64,000 bases of DNA from Flavobacterium sp. LC2016-13 (GTDB lineage: Bacteria > Bacteroidota > Bacteroidia > Flavobacteriales > Flavobacteriaceae), in contig NZ_WMDQ01000006.1 in assembly GCF_009707955.1 (NCBI RefSeq), positions 124,001-188,000 on the forward strand, written 5' to 3'. This document shows positions 47,140-55,177 of this stretch, one piece after another. Made by a program: the position numbers and the translations under genes. The notes under the pieces are model-generated. The model searched no databases. It saw nothing but the letters and a program-made list of their open reading frames with translations, and had not been told where the DNA came from. The stretch's first letter is position 1. Each line of letters starts with the position of its first letter.

Positions 47140-48201
47140 TTAAAGCCTGGTTTCAGAAGGCATTTTTCCAAAACGCTTTTTAAAATTTGCCGTAAACTTG
47201 CTAGAACTTTTATAACCCGTTGCCAAAGCGATATTTTTTATCTGCATATCGGTGTTTTGAATCATCTGCATGGCGAGAAGTAATTTCTTCTCTTTATGAA
47301 ATTGCATCATCGAAACACCATGAACTAATTTGAAAGTTAGTTTGAGTTTTGTGGGCGACATTCCAACTTTTTCAGCAATATATTCTACACCCAAAAATGG
47401 ACTTGCTATAGTATCCAAAATCAATTTTTCAGCTTTTGCAATTTTTCTGTAATCAGGAGTTTCTGTAAGTGTATAATTTCCAATACGCTGATCTAAAAAA
47501 GCATTTTTAAAAAAAGTAGAAATTAGTTGAAATGCCTGTGTTTTTAAAAGTGATTTGCTTAAAAGATCTTGTTTATTATTTTCTAAAATAACCGAGATTT
47601 CCTTAGACAATACTACAGCATTTGGCACAATATCCTGATAGGTAATAAATCCTTTATCAGAATTGAGGAATTTTTTAATCTGATTATCTTCCGGAAGCGT
47701 TTCAAAAGAAAAATTGCGTTCTGCCCATTCTTTACTAAAAGCAAAAAGATAAAATTCGCATTCAGATCCTTTATAAAAATAAGCGCCAACTTCTGTTCCA
47801 GGTCTTTTAAAACCCCAATATTTGCTCGAAAAAGGCGTTTTATCGGCAAATGTATTTTGTAGTTTTACTTCACTCTCAAAAACAGAAAAAGTAAGCGTAT
47901 AATAATCTATGGGAAAATCTTCGTCGTAAATGGCTTTAAGCATTACGTTTTTCTTAAAAGTAATATTGGTCACGATAACCCAAAAACCTTCTTCGATTTC
48001 ACGGTATCGCATTACACCTTTAGAAAAAGGATTGTTTCTGTAAACAGCCTGTTCTTCTTCAACATGTTTTACTGATGGAGAATTTACGATACTTTTTACA
48101 ATTACCTGAGGAGAATTGGACAAATACGGCAATTCGAAAAAACCGTCTCTATAAAAATTTACATTCTCTTTTATAAATTTAATCCACTTTCCTACATTCA
48201 T
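47140..48201 (-). CDS. AraC-family transcriptional regulator (tandem copy 2)
   Basis: A 353-residue regulator: an N-terminal sensor-like domain of about 245 residues I cannot assign, and a C-terminal AraC HTH (about 260-353) with GVEYIAEKVGMSPTKLKLTF and NIALATGYKSSSKFTANFKK, ending FGKMPSETRL. It is a clear paralogue of the upstream gene: both start with a 20-residue helix then DGFFELPYLSNSPQV. It lies 17 nt after that gene and is likely co-transcribed. The targets are unknown. Confidence 0.88.
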   Translation of the reverse strand: MNVGKWIKFIKENVNFYRDGFFELPYLSNSPQVIVKSIVNSPSVKHVEEEQAVYRNNPFSKGVMRYREIEEGFWVIVTNITFKKNVMLKAIYDEDFPIDYYTLTFSVFESEVKLQNTFADKTPFSSKYWGFKRPGTEVGAYFYKGSECEFYLFAFSKEWAERNFSFETLPEDNQIKKFLNSDKGFITYQDIVPNAVVLSKEISVILENNKQDLLSKSLLKTQAFQLISTFFKNAFLDQRIGNYTLTETPDYRKIAKAEKLILDTIASPFLGVEYIAEKVGMSPTKLKLTFKLVHGVSMMQFHKEKKLLLAMQMIQNTDMQIKNIALATGYKSSSKFTANFKKRFGKMPSETRL

Positions 48202-48218
48202 ATCATCAAGTTCAAAAT

Positions 48219-49277
48219 TTAATTTTCTCTAAAGATAGAAGGTAATTCCCCAAAACGTTTTTTAAACGCTGCAGTAAATTTACTGGCACTTTCAAAACCA
48301 GTTATCATCGCAATAATCTTAACTTCAATTTCAGAATTTTGAAGGAGCTGTTTCGCTAAAAGCATGTTTTTTTCTTTATGATATTGTAACATCGAAAACC
48401 CGAATACGGTTTTGAAATTGTTCTTTAATTTTGTTGGAGAAGTATTAACCTCAGATGCGATTAGCTCTATTCCTAAAAAAGCCGATTGCAAATTATGCAA
48501 AATTATTTTCTCGGCCTTTGCCACATTATAATAGTCTAAATTACTTAACGAAATATTATCTTCAATACGGCTGTCCTCAAAAGCATTATTAAAAAATTCC
48601 GTAATCAGTTTCATTGTATTTTTTCTTAATTCGGCATTATTCAAATGAATTTGATTCTCTGCCTCCATAATTTTCGATATTTTTTTTGATAAAACATGCG
48701 CTTTGGGAGCAATATCAAGCCAGGTATAAAATCCTTTTTGTGAATTAAAAAAACGTTCAAGAACACCTTTTTTACAAAATTTATCTGATTTGAGATTTTT
48801 ATCAACCCATTGCTTGTTCATGGCAATATTAAAAAACTTGCCTTCGGTTCCTTTATAAAAATAGGTTGCAGTTTCAGTATCCGGTTTATAAAATGTCCAA
48901 CAAGTACTCAGTAAAACAATATCTTCAGAACCTTTAACCGGAAATCGATATTCAAAAACAGAAAAAGATAAAATATAATAATCCTTAACATGATCTTGTG
49001 TATAATTTGCCTTTGCTACTATATTTTCGTTCAATGACAAATTTGTTTCCAAAATCCAAAAACCATCTTCAATCGTTCGGTAGCGCATTGTGCCTTTCCA
49101 AAGCGCGTTATCAGAAACAATTACTTGTTGTACCGGATTATGTTTTACAATTGGCAGCTTAATAAGTCCATCCAACATTACCTGAGGAGAATTAGACAAA
49201 TAAGGCAATTCGAAAAAGCCATCTTTTAAAAGAAAAAGAAACTTCTGAATATGTTGTGTCCAATTGTTTGTGTTCAT
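48219..49277 (-). CDS. AraC-family transcriptional regulator (tandem copy 1)
   Basis: A 352-residue paralogue of the downstream regulator. The shared segments include DGFFELPYLSNSPQVMLDGL, MRYRTIEDGFWILETNLSLN and YFYKGTEGKFFNIAMNKQW. The C-terminal HTH reads GIELIASEVNTSPTKLKNNF and MITGFESASKFTAAFKKRFG. A full Bacteroidota-type promoter lies upstream (49315-49346). It is divergent from purK. The conserved Trp/Tyr-rich N-domain suggests a small-ligand or cell-surface signal, which is inference. Confidence 0.88.
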   Translation of the reverse strand: MNTNNWTQHIQKFLFLLKDGFFELPYLSNSPQVMLDGLIKLPIVKHNPVQQVIVSDNALWKGTMRYRTIEDGFWILETNLSLNENIVAKANYTQDHVKDYYILSFSVFEYRFPVKGSEDIVLLSTCWTFYKPDTETATYFYKGTEGKFFNIAMNKQWVDKNLKSDKFCKKGVLERFFNSQKGFYTWLDIAPKAHVLSKKISKIMEAENQIHLNNAELRKNTMKLITEFFNNAFEDSRIEDNISLSNLDYYNVAKAEKIILHNLQSAFLGIELIASEVNTSPTKLKNNFKTVFGFSMLQYHKEKNMLLAKQLLQNSEIEVKIIAMITGFESASKFTAAFKKRFGELPSIFREN

Positions 49278-49314
49278 GGCGTTTATTATAGCTGTCGTGG
49301 TTGAAGATCAGCAT

Positions 49315-49346
49315 CAAACGTAGTAAATTCGGGCAAACAAACCAAA
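49315..49346 (-). promoter_or_regulatory. Promoter of the tandem AraC genes
   Basis: On the minus strand TTTG (49343-49346), a 20-bp spacer and TACGTTTG (49315-49322) fit the Bacteroidota consensus. The start point near 49310 gives a leader of about 33 nt. Confidence 0.75.
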
Positions 49347-49442
49347 AATTATAAGTCGGATGTTTAAAAATAATTACAGTTTTAAATAATTATTTTTTTT
49401 GTTTATGAAATTTGAAAAAACAGCAATTCGACATACAATAAA

Positions 49443-49472
49443 TTGGCATTTCTATTTTATCAATTATCTTTG
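49443..49472 (+). promoter_or_regulatory. Promoter of purK-purE
   Basis: TTG (49443-49445), 19 bp, TATCTTTG (49465-49472). The start point would be near 49478, leaving a leader of about 10 nt before the purK ATG at 49489. This fixes the purK start against the longer open frame from 49399. Confidence 0.78.
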
Positions 49473-49488
49473 CAGAAACACAACTACA

Positions 49489-50643
49489 ATGAATTATTTT
49501 TCTTCTGATTTTAAATTAGGAATATTAGGCGGCGGGCAATTAGGTAAAATGCTGTTGTTTGACACCCGAAAATTTGATATACAAACTTATGTTTTAGATC
49601 CGAGTGACGAAGCTCCGAGTAAAATTGCCTGTAATAAATTCTTTAAAGGCGATTTGATGGATTATGAAACGGTTTACAATTTTGGAAAACAAGTTGATGT
49701 TCTAACTTTTGAAATCGAATTGGTTAATCTTGAAGCTTTAACACAATTAGAAAACGAAGGCGTAAAAGTATATCCTTCTCCAAAAACCTTAAAAGGAATT
49801 CAGAATAAAGGAACTCAAAAAGATTTTTATACTGAAAGTAATATTCCAACGGCAGCTTATTTACGTTTTGAAAGTCCGTTGCATTTGCAAAAATCAGTTG
49901 GAAATAATGAAATTACGATTCCGTTTGTATGGAAATGTACTGAATTTGGTTATGACGGAAATGGTGTAAAAGTAATTCGCCAGATTTCTGATATGGATGA
50001 TTTACCAAATGTAGAATGTATTGCAGAAACGATGGTTCCGTTTAAAAACGAATTGGCGGTAATTGTGGTAAGAAATCCATCTGGAGAAATTAAAACGTAT
50101 CCGGTTGTAGAAATGGAATTTCATCCTGAAGCAAATCAGGTTGAATATGTAATTTGTCCTGCAAGAATCGATGAAAAAGTAGCCGAAAAAGCCAGAGCGA
50201 TTGCTTTGAATGTTTCGGAGAAATTTAACCATGTTGGTCTTTTAGCGGTTGAAATGTTTCAAACTAACGAAGATGAAATTTTGGTTAACGAAGTTGCTCC
50301 TCGCCCACACAATTCAGGTCATTATTCTATTGAAGCAAGTTATACATCGCAATTCGAAAATCATTTACGCGCAATATTAGATCTTCCGTTAGGAAATACA
50401 GATAGTAAAGTTGCCGGAGTTATGGTAAATTTAGTTGGTGCCGAAGGTTTTTCCGGAGATGTAGTTTACGAAAACATAGAAACTATTTTAGGATGGAATG
50501 GTGTTACGCCACATATTTATGGTAAAAAACAAACACGTCCGTTCAGAAAAATGGGTCACGTTACCATCGTAAATGAAAATATGCAGGAAGCTAGACGCAT
50601 TGCCGAGGAAGTTAAGAATACTATTAAAGTGATTTCACAATAA
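49489..50643 (+). CDS. purK: N5-carboxyaminoimidazole ribonucleotide synthase
   Basis: A 384-residue ATP-grasp enzyme that converts AIR, ATP and bicarbonate to N5-CAIR in purine synthesis. The start is MNYFSSDFKLGILGGGQLGK, with the N-terminal GILGGGQLGKML nucleotide-fold motif. ATP-grasp residues appear in FVWKCTEFGYDGNGVKV and VNEVAPRPHNSGHYSIEAS. The 30-codon upstream extension is excluded because it contains the promoter. It is followed after 84 nt by purE. Confidence 0.94.
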   Translation: MNYFSSDFKLGILGGGQLGKMLLFDTRKFDIQTYVLDPSDEAPSKIACNKFFKGDLMDYETVYNFGKQVDVLTFEIELVNLEALTQLENEGVKVYPSPKTLKGIQNKGTQKDFYTESNIPTAAYLRFESPLHLQKSVGNNEITIPFVWKCTEFGYDGNGVKVIRQISDMDDLPNVECIAETMVPFKNELAVIVVRNPSGEIKTYPVVEMEFHPEANQVEYVICPARIDEKVAEKARAIALNVSEKFNHVGLLAVEMFQTNEDEILVNEVAPRPHNSGHYSIEASYTSQFENHLRAILDLPLGNTDSKVAGVMVNLVGAEGFSGDVVYENIETILGWNGVTPHIYGKKQTRPFRKMGHVTIVNENMQEARRIAEEVKNTIKVISQ

Positions 50644-50727
50644 TTAAAAAACTTAAAGATTGAAAAATTTAAAGATTAATGTAATAATTTTTAAATCTTT
50701 CAATCATATAATCTTTAAATACAAAAC
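50644..50727. repeat. Word-repeat spacer between purK and purE
   Basis: The spacer is built from TTAAAGATT-type words on one side (50648-50678) and their inverse (AATCTTTAAAT, TAAATCTTTCAATC) on the other, so it can fold into an imperfect AT-rich hairpin. There is no T-run of terminator type, and no promoter is clear. The genes are probably still co-transcribed. Confidence 0.5.
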
Positions 50728-51213
50728 ATGAGCAAAGTAGCCATTATAATGGGAAGCATTTCAGACATGCCAGTTATGCAGGATGCCATCGACATATTAA
50801 AACAATTTAATATTGAAGTTGAAGTAGATATCGTTTCGGCACATAGAACGCCGGAAAAATTATTCGATTTCAGTAAAAATGCACATACTCGCGGGATTTC
50901 GGTAATTATTGCCGGTGCGGGCGGTGCAGCACATTTACCTGGAATGGTGGCTTCGATGTCGCCGCTTCCTGTAATTGGCGTTCCTGTAAAATCAAGTAAT
51001 TCTATCGATGGCTGGGATTCTGTATTATCGATTCTGCAAATGCCGGGCGGAGTTCCTGTGGCAACTGTAGCTTTAAACGGAGCCAAAAATGCCGGAATTT
51101 TAGCAGCACAAATCATCGGGAGCCATGATAAAAAAGTGCTTGAAACTATTATCTCTTATAAAGAAGAATTGAAAGCGGCGGTTAATAAAGCTGCTGAAGG
51201 TTTAAAGAAATAA
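50728..51213 (+). CDS. purE: N5-carboxyaminoimidazole ribonucleotide mutase
   Basis: A 161-residue class I PurE, which rearranges N5-CAIR to CAIR. Conserved elements: MSKVAIIMGSISDMPVMQDA, SAHRTPEKL with catalytic His39, and IAGAGGAAHLPGMVAS with GVPVKSS. Its neighbour purK provides the substrate. A double-palindromic repeat follows the stop by 13 nt. Confidence 0.95.
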   Translation: MSKVAIIMGSISDMPVMQDAIDILKQFNIEVEVDIVSAHRTPEKLFDFSKNAHTRGISVIIAGAGGAAHLPGMVASMSPLPVIGVPVKSSNSIDGWDSVLSILQMPGGVPVATVALNGAKNAGILAAQIIGSHDKKVLETIISYKEELKAAVNKAAEGLKK

Positions 51214-51226
51214 AGCATTTCTCAAT

Positions 51227-51320
51227 TCCTGCAAGGTTTTCAAAACCTTGTAGGTGTTTTAAAGTATTAATTGAACTTTATAAATCCAAATACCTACAAG
51301 GTTTTGAAAACCTTGCAGGA
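51227..51320. repeat. Inverted pair of self-palindromic 29-mers (CAAGGTTTT type)
   Basis: Arm 1, 51227-51255 (TCCTGCAAGGTTTT-CAAAACCTTGTAGGT), and arm 2, 51292-51320, are perfect inverted copies over 29 nt. Each arm is itself nearly palindromic (CAAGGTTTT/AAAACCTTG). A related but shorter element (AAACCTAACAGGTTT...) is at 62559-62591. It separates purE from a minus-strand gene. Confidence 0.8.
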
Positions 51321-51335
51321 TAAAAATACAAACAG

Positions 51336-51362
51336 AAAGGCTTCACATTACGCGAAGCCTTT
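51336..51362. terminator. Bidirectional terminator
   Basis: AAAGGCTTC (51336-51344) pairs with GAAGCCTTT (51354-51362) around a 9-nt loop, flanked by A- and T-rich sequence. It lies between convergent purE and the 222-residue hypothetical gene. Confidence 0.75.
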
Positions 51363-51387
51363 GTTGTTCAAAAGATCTGTTATGAAA

Positions 51388-52056
51388 TTACACTTCATCT
51401 TCAATTTCCTCCAGAACAGACTCAAATTCATATTCAGTTATATCTTCTTTATTTATCCAATTTTCTGAAGTGACAAGATTATAATTTATATCATCTTCTG
51501 TTGTCAATTGCCAAATAATACCTTCGGCTTCGGGAAACGGAATGTTATGAGATATTTGATTTTCAAACAATCTTTTGATAAGATTTCTGTCAGACAAACC
51601 ATTATCCAATAATTTCAGTACGTTTTCAGCAGTTAGCTTTTGTGGTTCACCGTCCGTTGGTGTTAATGAAAAATAAACAACAGAAGCTTTCGCATTTGGG
51701 AATTTGCCATTATAAGCTTTAAAAAGCAATTGATTAATATGGAACAAAGTGCCTTGCATATCTATTTCGGGATATTCCTCACACACTTTATCAATTAACA
51801 TATTGTGCGCTACTTGTTCTATTTGCCCGTCGCTTAATCTATCAGGAAATTTATATTTCAATACTATTTCGGCCGCTTCATTAGGTTCGTAATCGGAAAT
51901 TGCCATTTCTAATAACTCCGGCAAACTACTTTTATCCGCAGTTGCACCATCCGGATAATTGAATTTTTCTAATAACTGAACAAAATCTTCATCAGACCAA
52001 TATCCTTCTACTTCATTAACCGTATCAATTCTCTTTATTACAATTTGGTAGTTCAT
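51388..52056 (-). CDS. Hypothetical protein, acidic
   Basis: A 222-residue protein I do not recognise. The start is set at 52056 (MNYQIVIKRIDTVNEVEGYW); a longer frame to 52089 adds a basic stretch with no support. It is rich in Asp/Glu (C-terminus YEFESVLEEIEDEV) and helical, with no signal peptide or membrane segment, so it is likely cytoplasmic. It stands alone between the purE terminator and the M3 peptidase gene, on the opposite strand. Confidence 0.65.
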   Translation of the reverse strand: MNYQIVIKRIDTVNEVEGYWSDEDFVQLLEKFNYPDGATADKSSLPELLEMAISDYEPNEAAEIVLKYKFPDRLSDGQIEQVAHNMLIDKVCEEYPEIDMQGTLFHINQLLFKAYNGKFPNAKASVVYFSLTPTDGEPQKLTAENVLKLLDNGLSDRNLIKRLFENQISHNIPFPEAEGIIWQLTTEDDINYNLVTSENWINKEDITEYEFESVLEEIEDEV

Positions 52057-52228
52057 TCTTTTTCTGTTTTTACAATTTTTGATTAGCAATTTATAGTTCT
52101 AATCTTATTTTTTCAATTTACGCTTTTAAAAATGTCTACAGAAATAAATAACATATCTATAACACAATTTAAGAGGATTTTATGCCGAGAATCGATTTTG
52201 TTTAGATGATTACATTTTTATAAATTAC

Positions 52229-52236
52229 TATCTTTG
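52229..52236 (+). promoter_or_regulatory. Candidate -7 element of the M3 peptidase gene
   Basis: TATCTTTG matches TAnnTTTG, 46 nt before the chosen ATG at 52283. No TTG is found at the right spacing upstream, so support is partial. Confidence 0.45.
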
Positions 52237-52282
52237 GAATTCAAAAATATTGACTTCAATTAATAAAAAATATTACATCATA

Positions 52283-54310
52283 ATGAACGTTTTACTTTCA
52301 AAATTTATAACTAAACATAATACAGCACCTTTTTCGCAAATTAAAATCGAAGATTATGTTCCTGCTTTTCAGGAAGGAATTGCTTTGGCTAAAGCCGAAA
52401 TTGATGCTATTGTAAATAATCCTGAAGCTCCAACATTTGAAAATACTGTTGTTGCAATGGATTTTTCGGGCGATATTTTAGATCGTCTTTCAAGTGTCTT
52501 CTTCAATTTGAATTCGGCAGAAACGAGTGACGAAATGCAAAAAATCGCTCAGGAAGTTTCGCCTTTATTATCTGAATTTGGAAATGACATTACTTTAAAC
52601 GCTGCTTTATTTGCTAAAATAAAAACCGTTTATGAGCAAAAGGAAAAACTGAATTTAAGTGCAGAACAAACTACACTTTTAGACAAAAAATATAAAAGCT
52701 TCTCGAGAAACGGAGCTAATTTGCCTGAAGACAAAAAAGATCAGTTAAGAGAAATCGATAAAAAATTATCTAAATTGAGTTTACAGTTTGGTGAAAATGT
52801 TTTGGCTGAAACAAATGCTTTCGAATTGCATTTAACGAATGAAAGTGATTTAGCCGGATTGCCTGAAGGTACAATTGAGGCTGCAAGATTATTGGCAAAA
52901 AGTCAGGAAAAAGAAGGCTGGATTTTTACTTTAGACCATCCTAGTTATATTCCGTTTTTGACTTATGCGGATAATCGCGAATTGCGTAAAAAAATGGCAA
53001 TCGCTTTTGGTGCAAAAGCATTTCAGAATAACGAATTCGACAATCAGGAAAATGTTCTAAAAATTGCCAAATTACGTTTTGAAAGAGCTAATTTATTAGG
53101 TTATAAAACGCATGCAAATTTTGTTCTGGAAGAAAGAATGGCTGAAAGCCCGGAGAAAGTTTTTTCTTTTTTGAATGATTTATTGGCAAAAGCAAAACCT
53201 GCAGCGCAAAAAGAATTTGCAGAATTAACTGCTTTCGCAAAAGAATTAGATGGAATCGAAAAACTGGAAAAATGGGACGGCGCTTATTATTCTGAAAAAT
53301 TAAAACAACAGCTTTTTAATTTAGATGATGAAAAACTAAAACCTTATTTTCAGTTAGAAAAAGTTTTAGACGGAGCATTTACCGTTGCTAAAAAATTATA
53401 CGGATTAACTTTTACGGAAGTTTTTGATATCGATAAATACCACGAAGAAGTTACAACGTATGAAGTAACCGATGCTGAAAACAATTTGGTTTCGATTTTC
53501 TATGCTGATTTCTTTCCAAGAAAAGGGAAAAGAAACGGTGCCTGGATGACTTCATTTAAATCACAATCTATAAAAGACGGCGTAAACGAAAGACCACACA
53601 TTTCGAACGTTTGTAATTTTACAAAACCTACTGAAACTAAACCGTCATTATTGACTTTTAATGAAGTTACGACTTTATTTCACGAATTCGGTCACGGTTT
53701 ACACGGAATGTTGGCGAATACAACGTATCCGAGTTTATCCGGAACTTCTGTTTTTTGGGATTTCGTAGAATTACCAAGTCAGATTATGGAAAACTGGTGT
53801 TACGAACCGGAAGCTTTGGCTTTGTTCGCGAATCATTATGAAACGGGAGAAATTATTCCGATTGAATATGTTCAGAAGATTAAAGAAAGTGCCAGTTTTC
53901 AGGAAGGTTTGGCAACGTTGCGCCAATTAAGTTTTGGATTATTAGATATGGCCTGGCACGGACAAGATCCAACTAATATTACTGATTTAAAAGCTTTTGA
54001 AACAGAACAATTTGCGAACACGCAATTGTATCCTGATGTAAAGGAAAATGCAATGAGTACGGCTTTTTCTCATATTTTTCAAGGTGGATATTCTTCTGGA
54101 TATTATAGTTATAAATGGGCAGAAGTTCTTGATGCTGATGCTTTTGAATATTTTCAGGAAAAAGGAATTTTTAATACTGAAGTAGCAACAAAATTTAAAG
54201 AGAATGTACTTTCAAAAGGAGGAACAGAACATCCTATGATTTTGTATAAACGTTTTAGAGGTCAGGAACCTAAACCTGAAGCTTTATTGAAAAGAGCGGG
54301 ATTGGTTTAG
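52283..54310 (+). CDS. M3-family zinc metallopeptidase (oligopeptidase A / Dcp type)
   Basis: A 675-residue cytoplasmic oligopeptide hydrolase. The start at 52283 (MNVLLSKFITKHNTAPF) fits the family; an earlier ATG at 52250 adds 11 polar residues. The zinc motif is HEFGH (His467, Glu468, His471) in TLFHEFGHGLHGML. The M3 active-site surroundings YSYKWAEVLDADAFEYF and FPRKGKRNGAW are intact. There is no signal peptide, unlike secreted Dcp forms. It would finish degradation of short peptides, complementing the exported DPP7-type enzyme. Confidence 0.93.
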   Translation: MNVLLSKFITKHNTAPFSQIKIEDYVPAFQEGIALAKAEIDAIVNNPEAPTFENTVVAMDFSGDILDRLSSVFFNLNSAETSDEMQKIAQEVSPLLSEFGNDITLNAALFAKIKTVYEQKEKLNLSAEQTTLLDKKYKSFSRNGANLPEDKKDQLREIDKKLSKLSLQFGENVLAETNAFELHLTNESDLAGLPEGTIEAARLLAKSQEKEGWIFTLDHPSYIPFLTYADNRELRKKMAIAFGAKAFQNNEFDNQENVLKIAKLRFERANLLGYKTHANFVLEERMAESPEKVFSFLNDLLAKAKPAAQKEFAELTAFAKELDGIEKLEKWDGAYYSEKLKQQLFNLDDEKLKPYFQLEKVLDGAFTVAKKLYGLTFTEVFDIDKYHEEVTTYEVTDAENNLVSIFYADFFPRKGKRNGAWMTSFKSQSIKDGVNERPHISNVCNFTKPTETKPSLLTFNEVTTLFHEFGHGLHGMLANTTYPSLSGTSVFWDFVELPSQIMENWCYEPEALALFANHYETGEIIPIEYVQKIKESASFQEGLATLRQLSFGLLDMAWHGQDPTNITDLKAFETEQFANTQLYPDVKENAMSTAFSHIFQGGYSSGYYSYKWAEVLDADAFEYFQEKGIFNTEVATKFKENVLSKGGTEHPMILYKRFRGQEPKPEALLKRAGLV

Positions 54311-54342
54311 ACTTCTTAGATCGTTAGATTATAATATATTTT

Positions 54343-54375
54343 AAAAACCGGGGTAGAAATACTTCGGTTTTTATT
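54343..54375 (+). terminator. Terminator after the M3 peptidase gene
   Basis: AAAAACCG pairs with CGGTTTTT, extended by GGGTA/TACTT wobble pairs to a GAAA tetraloop, then T-rich. It lies about 33 nt past the stop. Confidence 0.75.
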
Positions 54376-54453
54376 TACATTTGATTAAGTTGATAAATAT
54401 ATTTTCATCTATCTTCGCCGTTTTTTAAATATTAATCTTACAAAATAAATAAA

Positions 54454-55113
54454 GTGAAAAAATATTTCAAAATCTTCGTTTACCTTGTCATTATCGGATT
54501 GGTTGCAGTTGTTTCTGTAAATTGGTATGTAAAGTCTAAAACTAAAACACATATTTATAATTCGTTGAAAAAATTTCCTAAAAATGATGTCGGGATTATT
54601 TTTGGAGCTGGAATTAATGGTGATCAGCCAAGTAAATATTTAAAGGATCGTCTTGATGCCGGTATTTTATTATATAAAGCAAACCGAATCAATAAAATTC
54701 TTCTTTCAGGAGATAATGGTCGTGATGAATATGATGAATTAACGGTAATGAAAAAATATTGTTTCAACCATGGGGTTGACACGACAAAAATATTTATTGA
54801 TTATGCCGGCTTTGATACTTATTCTACAATGTATCGCGCTAAACACATTTTCAACATTAAAAAAGCGACCTTAATTTCTCAGCAATATCATTTAAACCGT
54901 GCAATTTATATTGGTCAAAAACTGGGAATAAGATCGGTTGGATATTCTGCAAATTCAGGAGAATATCGAGGATACCAATATGTGACTTTTAGGGAATATC
55001 TTTCTATTTTTAAATCTTTTTTTGATGTTTTAAGAAATCGTGAACCTCATTTTTTAGGACATCCAATTGATATCAACGGAGCTTCTAATTATTCTAAAGA
55101 TGATAAAAGATAA
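54454..55113 (+). CDS. SanA/YdcF-like membrane-anchored protein (DUF218)
   Basis: A 219-residue protein with a GTG start and one N-terminal transmembrane helix (FKIFVYLVIIGLVAVVSVNWY). The DUF218 core includes VGIIFGAGINGDQPSKYLKD, INKILLSGDNGRDEYDE, and YAGFDTYSTMYRAKHIF. E. coli SanA of this family affects envelope permeability to vancomycin at high temperature; the biochemical activity is uncertain. The gene is flanked by terminators on both sides, so it is a single-gene unit. Confidence 0.85.
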   Translation: MKKYFKIFVYLVIIGLVAVVSVNWYVKSKTKTHIYNSLKKFPKNDVGIIFGAGINGDQPSKYLKDRLDAGILLYKANRINKILLSGDNGRDEYDELTVMKKYCFNHGVDTTKIFIDYAGFDTYSTMYRAKHIFNIKKATLISQQYHLNRAIYIGQKLGIRSVGYSANSGEYRGYQYVTFREYLSIFKSFFDVLRNREPHFLGHPIDINGASNYSKDDKR

Positions 55114-55123
55114 TGACAAATTA

Positions 55124-55160
55124 AAAAGCCAGTAACTAAAAACAATTAGTACTGGCTTTT
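55124..55160. terminator. Bidirectional terminator
   Basis: AAAAGCCAGTA (55124-55134) pairs perfectly with TACTGGCTTTT (55150-55160) around a 15-nt loop. It lies between the convergent sanA-like gene and the tyrosinase-locus lipoprotein. Confidence 0.88.
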
Positions 55161-55177
55161 TTTCTTGAATTAGTAAT

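Noticed and set aside
49399..49488. 30-codon upstream extension of purK
   Set aside because: It contains a full-consensus promoter ending 16 nt before the chosen ATG.
51227..51320. CRISPR-like repeat pair
   Set aside because: Only two arms in inverted orientation with palindromic structure, no direct repeats, no spacers, no cas genes.
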